NCBI RefSeq assembly: GCF_028553765.1
Contig: NZ_CP067134.1
Coordinates: 2,213,001-2,277,000, forward strand
DNA from: Paracoccus stylophorae
Lineage (GTDB): Bacteria > Pseudomonadota > Alphaproteobacteria > Rhodobacterales > Rhodobacteraceae
Direction: 5' to 3'
Length of the DNA: 64,000 nt
The notes beneath the pieces were generated by a model. The model did not search any database, was not told the DNA's origin, and saw only the letters and a program-made list of their open reading frames with translations. Within the stretch, counting starts at the first letter, position 1. The number at the start of each line of letters is the position of its first letter. Made by a program: the position numbers and the translations under genes. Positions 34,630 to 43,529 of this stretch are shown here, piece after piece.

Positions 34630-36947
34630 GCGACGACGGCATCCTGCACTTCAACCCGTGGATGGACTTCAACGACGGGCCGCCGTCCGAGAACCCATTC
34701 GGCTGCGACCCCGACCCCGAGCAGATCGCCGTCTTCCTCGACACCGTGTTCAGCTGGTGCGAGGGGCTGATCCCGCTCCGCGGTTTCGTCGACAAGGGTC
34801 AGGGCCGGGACGGCAAGCCGCACAACATCTGGATCCCCGCCGATGACACCGCGCCGGGGAAACTCGCGACCTTCGCCGCGTGGGCGAACCGCGAGGGCGC
34901 GGCGGTCTATGTCATCCCCGGCACGGTCGCCGAACAGGGCCAGGCCCGCGCCGCCGACGTGCTGCAGATGCAGGCCATCGTCGTCGATCTCGATGCGGGC
35001 GACATCCCGGCCAAGCTGGACCATGTCACCCGCCACCTCGGCCCGCCCACGCTCATCATCGAAAGCGGCGGGCGCACGCCCGAGGGCGCGGCCAAGCTCC
35101 ATGTCTGGTGGAAACTGACCGAGCCCGCCGAAGGCGACGACCTGGCCACCCTCTGTCGCCTGCGGGGCGAGATCGCGGTGAAGGTCGGCGGCGACACGCA
35201 TTTCCGCTCCGCGCACCAGCCGATCCGGGTGCCAGGCACCGTCTATCACAAGCACGGCCATCAACGCCTCGTGCAGATCCGCGAGCATCGCTCGGTCGAA
35301 GTGGATCTTGCCGATTTCGCGGAAAAGGTCGCCGACATGCCGCCGCTGCCAGGCGTGGGCTTCGCCAGCGACGTCTCGGCCCCGCAGGCCAAGCCCGGCA
35401 TCGACGCGGTGCTCACCACGCCGGTGCGCGAAGGCGCGGTGGACGACTGGTCCCGCTTCCAGGGGGCCAGCGCCGCCATCGGCCATTACGTACGCCTCGT
35501 CCACGAGGGCCGCCTCGATCCCTTCGCGGGCTGGGAGGCGATCTGCGGCTACAACGCCGCCATGCTGCGCCCGTCCTGGCCGCTCGATCGGCTGATGGCC
35601 GAGTCCGAACGCCTCTGGACGCTGCATGTGAAGCGCAACGGTCCGCCGCTCCTGCGCGCGGCCCGCGTCGATGCTCCGGCAAGCCCGCTGCCGACATTCA
35701 GCCTCGGCGCGCTGCTCGACGACACGAGCCCGATGCCCGAGGACATCATCGGTCCGCGCGTGCTGACGCCGGGCGGTCTCCTGGTGCTGGGGGGCGCGCC
35801 CAAGGTCGGCAAGAGTGACTTCCTGATCTCCTGGCTCGTGCACATGGCGGCGGGCGTGCCGTTCCTCGGCTTCACGCCGCCCCGGCCGCTGCGCGTGTTC
35901 TACCTGCAGGCCGAGATCCAGTATCACTACCTGCGCGAGCGCATGCAGCAGATCGCTCTGGCCGCCGCCGTGATCGCCGCCGCGCGCGACACCTTCATCG
36001 CCACGCCCAAGCTGAAGCTGCTGCTCGACGCGGAGGGCGTCGCCCGCGTGGCCGAGGCGATGCGGGCCGCATTCGCCGACGCGCCGCCCGACATCATCGT
36101 CATCGATCCGATCCGCAACCTCTTCGACGGTGGCCCCGAGGGTGGCGGCGAGAACGACAACACCGCCATGATGTTCTTCCTGAAGGACCGGGTCGAGCTC
36201 CTGCGAGAGGCGGTCAATCCGGACGCGGGCGTCATCCTAGCCCACCACACCCGCAAGGCCAGCAAGCACCAGGTCAAGGACGATCCCTTCCTCGCGCTCT
36301 CCGGCGCTAGCGCGCTGCGCGGCTTCTACACCTCAGGTCTGCTCATGCACCGACCAGACGAGGATAGCACCGTCCGCAGGCTGGAGATCGAGCTTCGGAA
36401 CGGCCCTGCGCTGCCGGGCAAGCTCATCGACAAGGTGAAGGGCGAGTGGGTCGAGCTGAATCCGATGAACGAGCGCCTGGTGCGCAAGGAGGTCGGCGCC
36501 AAACTCGATGCCGAACGGCTGCGCAAGCACGATGTCATCCTCGGCATGTTGCTGGATGAGGCGGCGAGCGAGCGCCTCTACACCGCGATGCAGTTCGCCG
36601 AGACCTTCGAGAACCGGGGAGGTCTGGGCAGCAAGCACACGATCCGCGAGCGCCTCAGCGTGCTGGCGACCAAGGGCTTCGTGAAGTTCCTGCGCGACGC
36701 CTCGGGGTTCGGCTTCCCCGTCACCCGGTCGCGGTTCGGCTATCTCTGCGTCGAGGGCATGCAGTTCGGCGCGCCCGTCGAGCATGTCGATCCGGACACC
36801 GGCGAGGTCGCCACAACCGCCCGTCCGGTCCTGCCCAGCCACTTCAAATGCCCCCAGTCCGGACTCTGCCTGCAGGTCGAAAACCCCGCCGTCTGGGTCT
36901 ACCCGGAGGGGCTCGAGGACGACCTAACTCATATGAGTGAGGCCTGA
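34626..36947 (+). CDS. Phage primase-helicase (RepB-like primase plus AAA_25)
   Basis: 773 aa. The N-terminal half resembles a RepB-type primase: AIVVDLDAGDIP near residue 118 (metal-binding acids), ESGGRTPEGAAKLHVWW near 145, and HQPIRVPGTVYHK near 195. The C-terminal half is a RepA-like hexameric helicase with Walker A GGAPKVGKSDFL near 390, Walker B DIIVIDPIRNLF near 490, and LAHHTRKAS near 540. The last 150 residues include a winged-helix-like end. Coupled by ATGA to the nuclease gene. Confidence 0.85.
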   Translation: MSDDGILHFNPWMDFNDGPPSENPFGCDPDPEQIAVFLDTVFSWCEGLIPLRGFVDKGQGRDGKPHNIWIPADDTAPGKLATFAAWANREGAAVYVIPGTVAEQGQARAADVLQMQAIVVDLDAGDIPAKLDHVTRHLGPPTLIIESGGRTPEGAAKLHVWWKLTEPAEGDDLATLCRLRGEIAVKVGGDTHFRSAHQPIRVPGTVYHKHGHQRLVQIREHRSVEVDLADFAEKVADMPPLPGVGFASDVSAPQAKPGIDAVLTTPVREGAVDDWSRFQGASAAIGHYVRLVHEGRLDPFAGWEAICGYNAAMLRPSWPLDRLMAESERLWTLHVKRNGPPLLRAARVDAPASPLPTFSLGALLDDTSPMPEDIIGPRVLTPGGLLVLGGAPKVGKSDFLISWLVHMAAGVPFLGFTPPRPLRVFYLQAEIQYHYLRERMQQIALAAAVIAAARDTFIATPKLKLLLDAEGVARVAEAMRAAFADAPPDIIVIDPIRNLFDGGPEGGGENDNTAMMFFLKDRVELLREAVNPDAGVILAHHTRKASKHQVKDDPFLALSGASALRGFYTSGLLMHRPDEDSTVRRLEIELRNGPALPGKLIDKVKGEWVELNPMNERLVRKEVGAKLDAERLRKHDVILGMLLDEAASERLYTAMQFAETFENRGGLGSKHTIRERLSVLATKGFVKFLRDASGFGFPVTRSRFGYLCVEGMQFGAPVEHVDPDTGEVATTARPVLPSHFKCPQSGLCLQVENPAVWVYPEGLEDDLTHMSEA

Positions 36948-37047
36948 CTCATATGACAGCGCCAACTGTGCACTCAACGAAATCAACGGGTTACGGGCAA
37001 ATAAGAGTTAGGTCCCTAACTCATGCCCGAAGACTTCATGAAGTCTT
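36927..37047. promoter_or_regulatory. Cluster of perfect palindromes (operator or origin region)
   Basis: ACTCATATGAGT, a perfect 12-bp palindrome at 36927-36938, overlaps the primase 3' end. A near copy ACTCATATGA starts 20 bp later (36947), two helical turns away. AGTTAGG-TC-CCTAACT is at 37006-37021, and AAGACTTCATGAAGTCTT, a perfect 18-bp palindrome, at 37030-37047. Dyads spaced like this usually bind dimeric repressors or initiators. No gene is convincing in 36948-37287. Confidence 0.6.
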
Positions 37048-37101
37048 ATTCCGCAATGATTCCAGCCACTTGAACGCCCCGGAACAGTTAGGTGTCAAAC
37101 C

Positions 37102-37155
37102 CCCATACTACGTATGGGAGGGCCACCCCACAGGGTTGGCCACTCCTCCCATACG
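37102..37155 (+). promoter_or_regulatory. Two mutually exclusive hairpins upstream of the RuvC-like gene
   Basis: GTATGGG (37112-37118) can pair with CCCATAC just 5' of it (37102-37108). Extended as CGTATGGGAG-GGCCA (37111-37125), it can instead pair with TGGCC (37137-37141) and CTCCCATACG (37146-37155). The two foldings share the central segment and exclude each other. This resembles attenuator or riboswitch logic, though an origin structure is possible. There is no T run directly after. Confidence 0.5.
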
Positions 37156-37287
37156 TCCGGGTCAGCCGCGCGCGCCGCCGTGACGCTCCCTTGTGCTCTC
37201 CGATCCGACGACGGCGGGCCCGTACCGCCAAGCACCAGACCGCCGTCGTCTTCCACCACCACAGGCCACCGGCAAAGGAGACCCATC

Positions 37288-37827
37288 ATGGCTCAGCCGA
37301 CTCTGATCCCGAATTGCGACGGCGCAAGGTTTGAATCGCTGCCGCTCGACACCTCCCGCAACCGCTGCATCCTCGCCCTCGACCTCGGCACCACGACTGG
37401 CTGGGCGATCCGCGGCCATGACGGTCTGATCACCAGCGGCACCGTCTCGCTCCGCCCCGGCCGCTTCGATGGCGGCGGCATGCGCTACCTGCGCTTCACC
37501 AACTGGCTGACCGAGATCGACCGGCTGTCCGGTCCTGTCGCCGCCATCTGGTTCGAGGAAGTCCGCCGCCACGCGGGCACCGACGCGAGCCATATCTACG
37601 GCGGGCTTATGGCCACGCTGACCGCATGGGCGGAACTTCGCGGCGTGCCGTACGAGGGCGTGCCGGTCGGCACGATCAAGCGCCACGCCTCGGGCAAGGG
37701 CAACGCCGACAAAGCCACCATGGTCGCCGCCGTCCGCGCCCGCGGCTTCAGCCCGGCCGACGACAACGAGGCCGACGCCATCGCCATCCTGCTCTGGGCG
37801 ATCGAGACGAAAGGGGGTGTCGCATGA
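37288..37827 (+). CDS. RuvC-like Holliday junction resolvase
   Basis: 179 aa; start at 37288 after AAAGGAG. RNase H-like catalytic acids: ILALDLGTTTGWA near residue 30, IWFEEVRRHAG near 90 and DDNEADAIAILLW near 160. Resolves branched phage DNA before packaging. The upstream open frame is excluded because it runs through the hairpin region. Stop overlaps the next start. Confidence 0.88.
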   Translation: MAQPTLIPNCDGARFESLPLDTSRNRCILALDLGTTTGWAIRGHDGLITSGTVSLRPGRFDGGGMRYLRFTNWLTEIDRLSGPVAAIWFEEVRRHAGTDASHIYGGLMATLTAWAELRGVPYEGVPVGTIKRHASGKGNADKATMVAAVRARGFSPADDNEADAIAILLWAIETKGGVA

Positions 37828-38024
37828 GGTGGCACCCCCATGGCTACGGCGGTCGGCGCCGGGATCCCGAACAGGTCAAGCGCGAGGGCTGGCAGGAACA
37901 GGGCGTCCTCGCGGTCTCCGCTGATGACGACCGCCTCACCTGGCCCGAGCGTGAACTGGTCCGCCAGCTGGGCGAGAAGCTCTACGGCCCGCGCCCTTCC
38001 GACAGGGAGGCGCGGCATGGCTGA
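37824..38024 (+). CDS. Small phage protein, unknown
   Basis: 66 aa (MRWHPHGYGGRRRDPEQVKR...), with ATGA overlap to the RuvC-like gene and an 8-bp overlap with the next. Basic N-terminus, acidic middle (LAVSADDDRLTWPEREL). Supported by packing only. Confidence 0.6.
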   Translation: MRWHPHGYGGRRRDPEQVKREGWQEQGVLAVSADDDRLTWPERELVRQLGEKLYGPRPSDREARHG

Positions 38025-38397
38025 TCGCGAATGGACCGCCGACTGCGTCGCCGATCATTTCGAGGAGGCATTCCGCACCCTGCGCAAGCTGCCGCCGGTG
38101 AAGGCACAGGGCTACTTCAACACCTGGCCCGACATCGTGCGGACCAGCCGCGAGATCGCCGCGATGGAGCCGCAGCCGATGCGGGTCTGGCCCTCTGCCG
38201 CCGCGATCACCCGGCTTGAGCAGACCTTCGACTGGGTGCTCTGGATCGAGGAGGCGGAGCGCAAGCTGGTCTGGTCGCGTGCGGCCCGGGTGCCGTGGAA
38301 GCAGATCAGCGGCGAGCTGGGGTGCGACCGCACGACCGCCTGGCGGCGCTGGCAACTGGCGCTGACCAAGATCGCCGCGCGGCTGAATGCACAGTGA
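38017..38397 (+). CDS. DUF6362 family phage protein
   Basis: 126 aa from the ATG at 38017 with AGGGAGG upstream. The C-terminus is a helix-turn-helix of resolvase or sigma type: VPWKQISGELGCDRTTAWRRW near residues 91-111. WPDIVRTSREIAAMEPQPMR is the family core. Probably a DNA-binding regulator; a terminator-like stem follows 70 bp downstream. Confidence 0.72.
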   Translation: MADREWTADCVADHFEEAFRTLRKLPPVKAQGYFNTWPDIVRTSREIAAMEPQPMRVWPSAAAITRLEQTFDWVLWIEEAERKLVWSRAARVPWKQISGELGCDRTTAWRRWQLALTKIAARLNAQ

Positions 38398-38404
38398 CTC
38401 CAAT

Positions 38405-38416
38405 GTGTTGCAACAC
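38405..38416. repeat. 12-bp palindrome followed by T run
   Basis: GTGTTGCAACAC just after the DUF6362 stop, followed by TTTTT. Too short a hairpin for a strong terminator; may be an operator. Confidence 0.4.
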
Positions 38417-38465
38417 TTTTTCCTTCGACATCTGCAACATGATCGTGCTATTCCGAAGGCAAGAT

Positions 38466-38499
38466 GGGGAGAGTGCGCTGGAAGCTCGCTCTCCCTTTT
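38466..38499 (+). terminator. Probable intrinsic terminator
   Basis: GGGAGAG (38467-38473) pairs with CTCTCCC (38489-38495), a 15-nt loop, then TTTT. It ends the early operon. The remaining sequence up to 38812 (415 bp gap in total) holds no gene I can support; it is rich in GGTCC-like words. Confidence 0.6.
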
Positions 38500-38812
38500 G
38501 CGTTGACGGGGGCCTTCTGGACCCCGGTATCCAGCGAGGGTCCGGCCGGGGTCCAGCCCACGGCAGTTTCTGGTTCCTTCCTGGCGACATTTGTATGCTG
38601 GCGGGCGAAGCGCGGAACATCGCCAGCGACAGGGCCGGATTTTTGGGAAGCCACCCGGAAGCCGGAGCCACGCGCGCCCCGCGCAAACACCAATGAACGC
38701 TGGCCTTCCGACCGGACACCGCTGGTGGCCGCTGGACCCCGTGTGGAGTCCGGCCCGGCATCCGGAGTCCGGAAGCCACCGGCATCCACCCGACCGAGGA
38801 ACCGTGCCCATC

Positions 38813-40177
38813 ATGACGTTGAGCTTCGCCCCGGACGCGATCGAGACGTGGCCGCTGTCGCGCCTCCAGCCCTACGCGAAGAACGCGAAGGCGCATGGCG
38901 CGGATCAGGTCGCGAAGATCGCCGCCAGCATGGCCGAGTTCGGCTGGACCGTGCCCTGCCTCGTCGGCGAGGACGGCGAACTGATAGCAGGCCACGGGCG
39001 CGTGCTGGCCGCGACGCAGCTCGGGCTGACCGAGGCGCCGGTGATCGTGCTCGGGCACCTGACCGAAGCGCAGCGCCGGGCGTACCGGATTGCGGACAAC
39101 AAGCTGACGGAACTCGGCACCTGGGACGAGGCGCTGCTGTCGGCGGAACTGAACGACCTGCTGGCCGAAGACTTCGACCTGTCGCTGGTCGGGTTTTCCG
39201 ATGGCGAACTCGACAAGCTGCTGGCCTTCGATCTCGACGGTGGCGGCGAGGAAGAGGGCGCCGGGGGCTCCGTGCCGCCGGTGACCATCCCCGAACCCCC
39301 ACGCAATCCGGCGTCGCGGACGGGCGATCTCTGGATCCTCGGCGATCACCGGCTGCTGTGCGGCGACAGCACCAGCGCGGCCGATGTGCGCCGCCTGATG
39401 AACGGTGAGCGCGCGATCCTTTTCGCGACCGATCCACCGTATCTCGTCGACTACGACGGCTCGAACCATCCGACCCGCAACAAGGACTGGTCGGCGTCCT
39501 ACGGCACGACTTGGGACGACAGTTCGCAGGGCGCGGAACTCTATGACGGGTTCATCGCTGCAGCCGTGGCGGAAGCCATCGCCGAGGATGCTGCCTGGTA
39601 CTGCTGGCACGCCTCGCGCCGCCAGGCGATGCTGGAAGCCTGCTGGGAGAAGGCTGGCGCCTTTGTGCATCAGCAAATCATCTGGGTGAAAGACCGGGGC
39701 GTCCTGACCCGGTCGCATTACCTCTGGAAGCACGAGCCCTGTTTCATGGGCTGGCGTCGCCCGAACCGCCCGCCGAAGGTGGCCGAGGAAACGCTGCCAT
39801 CGACATGGGCGCTTCCCAGCTTCGCCAAGGATGACCGGCCTGACCATCCGACGCCGAAGCCGCTCGACGCCTTCGGGATCCCGATGCGCCAGCATGTGGC
39901 GCGGGGCGGCCTCTGCTATGAGCCGTTCTCCGGCTCCGGGTCGCAGATCATGGCGGGCGAGGCCAATGGCCGCCGCGTCTTCGCAATGGAGATCAGCGCG
40001 GCGTATGTCGATGTCGCCGTGGAGCGTTGGCAGGCCGAAACCGACAAGGACGCGATCCTCGACGGCGACGGCCGGACCTTCGCGCAGGTGAAGGCGGAGC
40101 GGCTGGGCGACGTCACCGATACGCCGGACACGGACGCCGAACCCGAACCCGCGCGAAAGCGCCAGACCGCCGCGTGA
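38813..40177 (+). CDS. ParB/Srx-like domain fused to DNA methyltransferase
   Basis: 454 aa; start at 38813 (MTLSFAPDAIETWPLSRLQP). The N-terminal 120 residues are a ParB-like nuclease/CTPase fold (ELIAGHGRVLAATQLGL, RRAYRIADNKLTELG). The C-terminal methylase has motif IV ATDPPYLVDYDGS near residue 205 before motif I YEPFSGSGSQIMAGE near 375, the beta-class order. DPPY indicates N6-adenine or N4-cytosine methylation. Orphan, with no restriction partner; probably protects phage DNA or regulates. Confidence 0.88.
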   Translation: MTLSFAPDAIETWPLSRLQPYAKNAKAHGADQVAKIAASMAEFGWTVPCLVGEDGELIAGHGRVLAATQLGLTEAPVIVLGHLTEAQRRAYRIADNKLTELGTWDEALLSAELNDLLAEDFDLSLVGFSDGELDKLLAFDLDGGGEEEGAGGSVPPVTIPEPPRNPASRTGDLWILGDHRLLCGDSTSAADVRRLMNGERAILFATDPPYLVDYDGSNHPTRNKDWSASYGTTWDDSSQGAELYDGFIAAAVAEAIAEDAAWYCWHASRRQAMLEACWEKAGAFVHQQIIWVKDRGVLTRSHYLWKHEPCFMGWRRPNRPPKVAEETLPSTWALPSFAKDDRPDHPTPKPLDAFGIPMRQHVARGGLCYEPFSGSGSQIMAGEANGRRVFAMEISAAYVDVAVERWQAETDKDAILDGDGRTFAQVKAERLGDVTDTPDTDAEPEPARKRQTAA

Positions 40178-40685
40178 CATGCATGACCTGGCTCTACCTT
40201 CCTCCGGAGACGCTTCCGGAGCCGGAGACGCATGTCTGTTCGGCCTCTCCCTCTGCTCCGGCGCGGGCGGTATCGACCTCGGGCTCACCATCGCCATCCC
40301 CGGATATCGTGCTGTGGGCCATGTCGAACGGGAAACCTTCGCCGCAGCCACTCTCGTGGCGCGGATGGAAGACGCGTCCCTGGATCAGGCTGTTGTCTGG
40401 GACGATGTTGCAACTTTCGACGGCCGCCCGTGGCGCGGCGCGGTGGACATCGTCACTGCGGGCTATCCGTGCCAGCCGTTCTCCGTCGCGGGCAAACGCC
40501 GGGGCGCCGACGACCCGCGCCACCTCTGGCCGCATGTCGCCCGCATCATCGGCGAGGTCGAACCGCCCTTCGTCTTCCTCGAGAATGTCGCCCATCATCT
40601 CCGCCTCGGCTTCCCCGAAGTCGCCGCAGGACTGGTCGGCATGGGCTTGTCTTATGACTTCCCTCGGCTTCCTTGCGATAAGGGA

Positions 40686-40850
40686 GCCGCTGCCCGGCAC
40701 CCCAAATATGCCGGGCAGCGGCGGGGGACGGATCGAGAATGGGTCGGCCGTTGCGGGCCGTGCGGTAGTGTGATCGCCCCCGTCTTTTCTCATGACCTGA
40801 ACGGATAGCAGGGCTTCGGGCCTGCATGACAAGCAGAGGTAAGGAAAAGA
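40686..40850 (+). ncRNA. Predicted bridge RNA of the IS110-type element, copy 2
   Basis: Seen in order. A perfect 14-bp hairpin: GCCGCTGCCCGGCA (40686-40699) with its complement at 40709-40722. A stem GGGGG..GATC with GATC..CCCCC encloses the target loop, which is ATGGG (40739-40743), hairpin CGGCC/GGCCG (40745-40760), then GCGGTAG (40762-40768). The donor loop is ACGGATA (40801-40807), hairpin GCAGG/CCTGC (40808-40825), then GACAAG (40828-40833). GCGGTAG complements target CT-ACCGC, ATGGG equals the left target, ACGGATA equals the element's right end, and GACAAG complements CT-TGTC at its left end. Family knowledge: IS110 bridge RNAs have exactly this guide-hairpin-guide order. Confidence 0.78.
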
Positions 40851-40853
40851 CGG

Positions 40854-41789
40854 ATGCAGGATATCATCGGCATCGACATCTCGAAAGACCGGCTGGACGC
40901 GTTCCGGCTCTCGGATCGGCAACACAACTCTTTCGGAAACGACAAGGCCGGGTTCAAGACCTTGCTGAAATGGATCGGCAACACCGAAGGACTGCGGATC
41001 GTCTACGAGCCGACCGGCCCCTATCATCGTGGAATGGAGGAAGCGCTCGCAAAGGCGGGACATGCGCTGGTCAAGGTCAATCCTCGCCAGGCGCGGCGCT
41101 TCGCGGAGGCCACTGGCACGCAGGCCAAGACAGATCGGGTGGATGCGATGCTGCTGGCGCGGATGGGGCTCGCACTCGACCTGCCGCCGCGGCCGGTTCG
41201 TGGCGAACTCATGAACGAACTGAGGGAGTTGCACGTCGCGCGGCTGGCGCTGATCAAGGATCGGACGGCGGCAGGAAACCGTGCTGAAACAGCAGCGATC
41301 AGCCTGATCCGCCGCCAGGCGAAGGCGCGGCTGGCCATCATCGAGAAGCAGCTTGCCGAAGTTGACGAAACCATCTCCACCCTGATCGCAGCGGACCCCG
41401 CCCTGGCCGAGCGTCTCGACATCCTGACCTCTATTCCCGGCATCGGCGCCGTGACCGCGTGCATGCTGCTGATCGAGATGCCGGAGCTCGGCACCCTCGA
41501 GCCGAAACAGGCCGCGAGCCTCGCCGGGCTGGCACCCTTCACGCGCCGTTCGGGCAAGTGGAAGGGAAAGGAAATGATCCGCGGCGGACGCGCCAGCCTG
41601 CGCGCCGCGATCTTCATGCCCGCCCTCGTCGCCATCCGCTTCAACACAGACCTCAAGCGAAAATACCAGCAGCTGCTTGAAAGCGGCAAAGCACCAAAGC
41701 TCGCGATCACCGCCGTCATGCGCAAGCTCGTCCTCCTCGCCAATGCGCTGCTGCGCGACGGCCGGAAATGGGCCGACAGACCCGCTTGA
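40854..41789 (+). CDS. IS110-family transposase, copy 2
   Basis: 311 aa, with the same sequence as the protein at 23224-24159: DEDD motifs GIDISKDRLDA, YEPTGPYHRGME and KTDRVDA, C-terminal RGGRASLRAAIF. It starts right after the donor-loop region (AGGTAAGG ribosome site), so message and guide RNA share the left end. Intact and presumably active. Confidence 0.93.
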   Translation: MQDIIGIDISKDRLDAFRLSDRQHNSFGNDKAGFKTLLKWIGNTEGLRIVYEPTGPYHRGMEEALAKAGHALVKVNPRQARRFAEATGTQAKTDRVDAMLLARMGLALDLPPRPVRGELMNELRELHVARLALIKDRTAAGNRAETAAISLIRRQAKARLAIIEKQLAEVDETISTLIAADPALAERLDILTSIPGIGAVTACMLLIEMPELGTLEPKQAASLAGLAPFTRRSGKWKGKEMIRGGRASLRAAIFMPALVAIRFNTDLKRKYQQLLESGKAPKLAITAVMRKLVLLANALLRDGRKWADRPA

Positions 41790-42411
41790 CCAAGACGGAT
41801 ACTACCGCCTTGCGGCAGGCCTCTTCACGGCGGCGGAAGTCGGCGCGCCCCACAAGCGCGAGCGGCTCTTCATCCTCGCCATCCGCGAAGGGGACGAGCT
41901 GGCCGACCCCGCGCGCCTGCTCTGGCACCCGGTCGAGTGGCGGGAACCGGACGGAACTGCTGCGGCTCTGGCCGACGCCAAGGGCCAGCGCCAACGAGAA
42001 CAGGCAGACAATACCGACGCCGTCGCAGAAAGCGGGCCAGCACGGCATGAACCTGGCGACCACGGCTGCGATGTGGCCCACGCCGCAGACCGACAGTTTC
42101 CGCAGCCGGGGCGGCGAACGACGAGACGAGAAGGGTCTGGACCGCATGGCGCGGGACTGGCCGACGCCGATGGCGAACGACGGCTGCAAGCCGAGCGCGG
42201 GCAACCGCAAGACGGCCGATCTGACCCATGCGGTGGGATTGTGGATGACGCCGACGGCGCGGGATCACAAGGACGGGGCGACGACACTCGCGAACACGCC
42301 GGTGAACGGCCTGCTTGGCCGCCAGATGGGGTGGATGCCGCCCTTCCTCGGCGGCAACGCCATGTGCCACATTCGTGGTGCTTGGTTCCACGAGAGGAAA
42401 AGGAGGCATCC

Positions 42412-43443
42412 ATGGAAAAAGGTATCATCGTCGGGGTCGATCTTGCAAAGCACAGCTTTCAATTGCACGGGTCATCGGCGGACGGGACCGTTCTGTTTCG
42501 CAAGAAGCTCAGCCGACCACAGTTTCACCGTTTCATGTCGGAGCAGCCGCATTGCACCGTTGTCATGGAGGCCTGCGGCGGGGCACATTTCTGGGCGCGT
42601 GAACTTGTGCGACTGGGCCATGAAGCGCGGCTGATCTCGGCGCGCTACGTGAAGCCGTTCATCAAGCGGCAGAAAAACGACGCGGCCGACGCCGAGGCGA
42701 TTGTCGAGGCGGCAACCCGTCCGACGATGCGGTTCGTCGAGGTCAAGAGTGCAGAACAGCAGGCCCGCGCCGTCGTGTTCCGGACCCGTGAGCAACTTCT
42801 GAAGCAACGAACCGAGCTGGTGAACGCGCTGCGTTCGCATCTCTACGAATTTGGGTATGTGGCACCACAGGGGATCCACAATCTTCCGCGCATCGCGGAA
42901 ATTCTTGATGATGAAAATACGGATATTCCGCTGCTGGCGCGCGAGACCTGCCTTGATCTGCTCTCACAAATCTCCGCTCAAACCGCCCGGATAAATGCGC
43001 TGACGAAGCGGATGGGCGAACTGGCCCGCACGGCGGACACGACCCGCAGATTGCAGACAATGCCGGGCATCGGGCCGATCGGCGCTCTGGCTATCGAAAC
43101 CTTCGCGCCGCCGATGGAAACCTTCGGCTGCGGCCGAAACTTCGCCGCTTGGCTGGGTCTCGTGCCCCGGCAGAACTCGACCGGGGGCAAACAGCGGCTC
43201 GGTCGAACGTCGAAGATGGGCCAGCAAGACATTCGGCGATTGCTGATCATCGGCGCGATGGCCGTGGTGCGGTGGACAAGTCAGAAAGGCGCCCGTCCGG
43301 GGACATGGCTGGCGCGTATGCTGGCGACGAAGCCGCGAATGCTCGTGGCAGTCGCACTGGCAAACAAGATGGCTCGTGGCATCTGGGCGATGCTGACGCG
43401 CAAGGAGGATTATCGAGATCCGGGGCAGTTGATGGCGGCGTGA
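42412..43443 (+). CDS. IS1111-type transposase, copy A
   Basis: 343 aa from the ATG at 42412 (AGGAGG upstream); upstream codons of the open frame belong to the interrupted gene. DEDD domain: GVDLAKHSFQLHG near residues 8-20, VVMEACGGAHFWARE near 50-64, KNDAADAEAIVEAA near 90. The C-terminal Tnp2 domain carries TMPGIGPIGALAIE near 218 and LGRTSKMGQQDIRRLL near 260 with the catalytic serine. Same protein as copy B. Confidence 0.93.
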   Translation: MEKGIIVGVDLAKHSFQLHGSSADGTVLFRKKLSRPQFHRFMSEQPHCTVVMEACGGAHFWARELVRLGHEARLISARYVKPFIKRQKNDAADAEAIVEAATRPTMRFVEVKSAEQQARAVVFRTREQLLKQRTELVNALRSHLYEFGYVAPQGIHNLPRIAEILDDENTDIPLLARETCLDLLSQISAQTARINALTKRMGELARTADTTRRLQTMPGIGPIGALAIETFAPPMETFGCGRNFAAWLGLVPRQNSTGGKQRLGRTSKMGQQDIRRLLIIGAMAVVRWTSQKGARPGTWLARMLATKPRMLVAVALANKMARGIWAMLTRKEDYRDPGQLMAA

Positions 43444-43529
43444 TACCGCGACGACCATCATCTGAAACCGGTACGCCGAGGATGTAGGGAGAGGTGCCAA
43501 ACTTCATGGGAAAATGATCGAACAGATCA

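Larger units (their letters stand above)
40646..41803 (+). mobile_element. IS110-type insertion sequence, copy 2
   Basis: 1158 bp including the CT core at both ends (40646-40647 and 41802-41803). Target reads ATGGG-CT-ACCGCC in the cytosine methyltransferase gene. The left end begins TGTCTTATGAC and the right end finishes GACGGATA before the core. Same length and sequence as copy 1 wherever compared; both targets share GG..CTACCGC. Confidence 0.93.

Noticed and set aside
36953..37183. 76-codon plus-strand ORF
   Set aside because: Its codons run through palindromes and hairpins and it lacks a ribosome site; a regulatory region explains it better.
41768..42634. Single ORF joining methyltransferase and IS1111 left end
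   Set aside because: Chimera created by the insertion; only 41804-42325 belongs to the methyltransferase.
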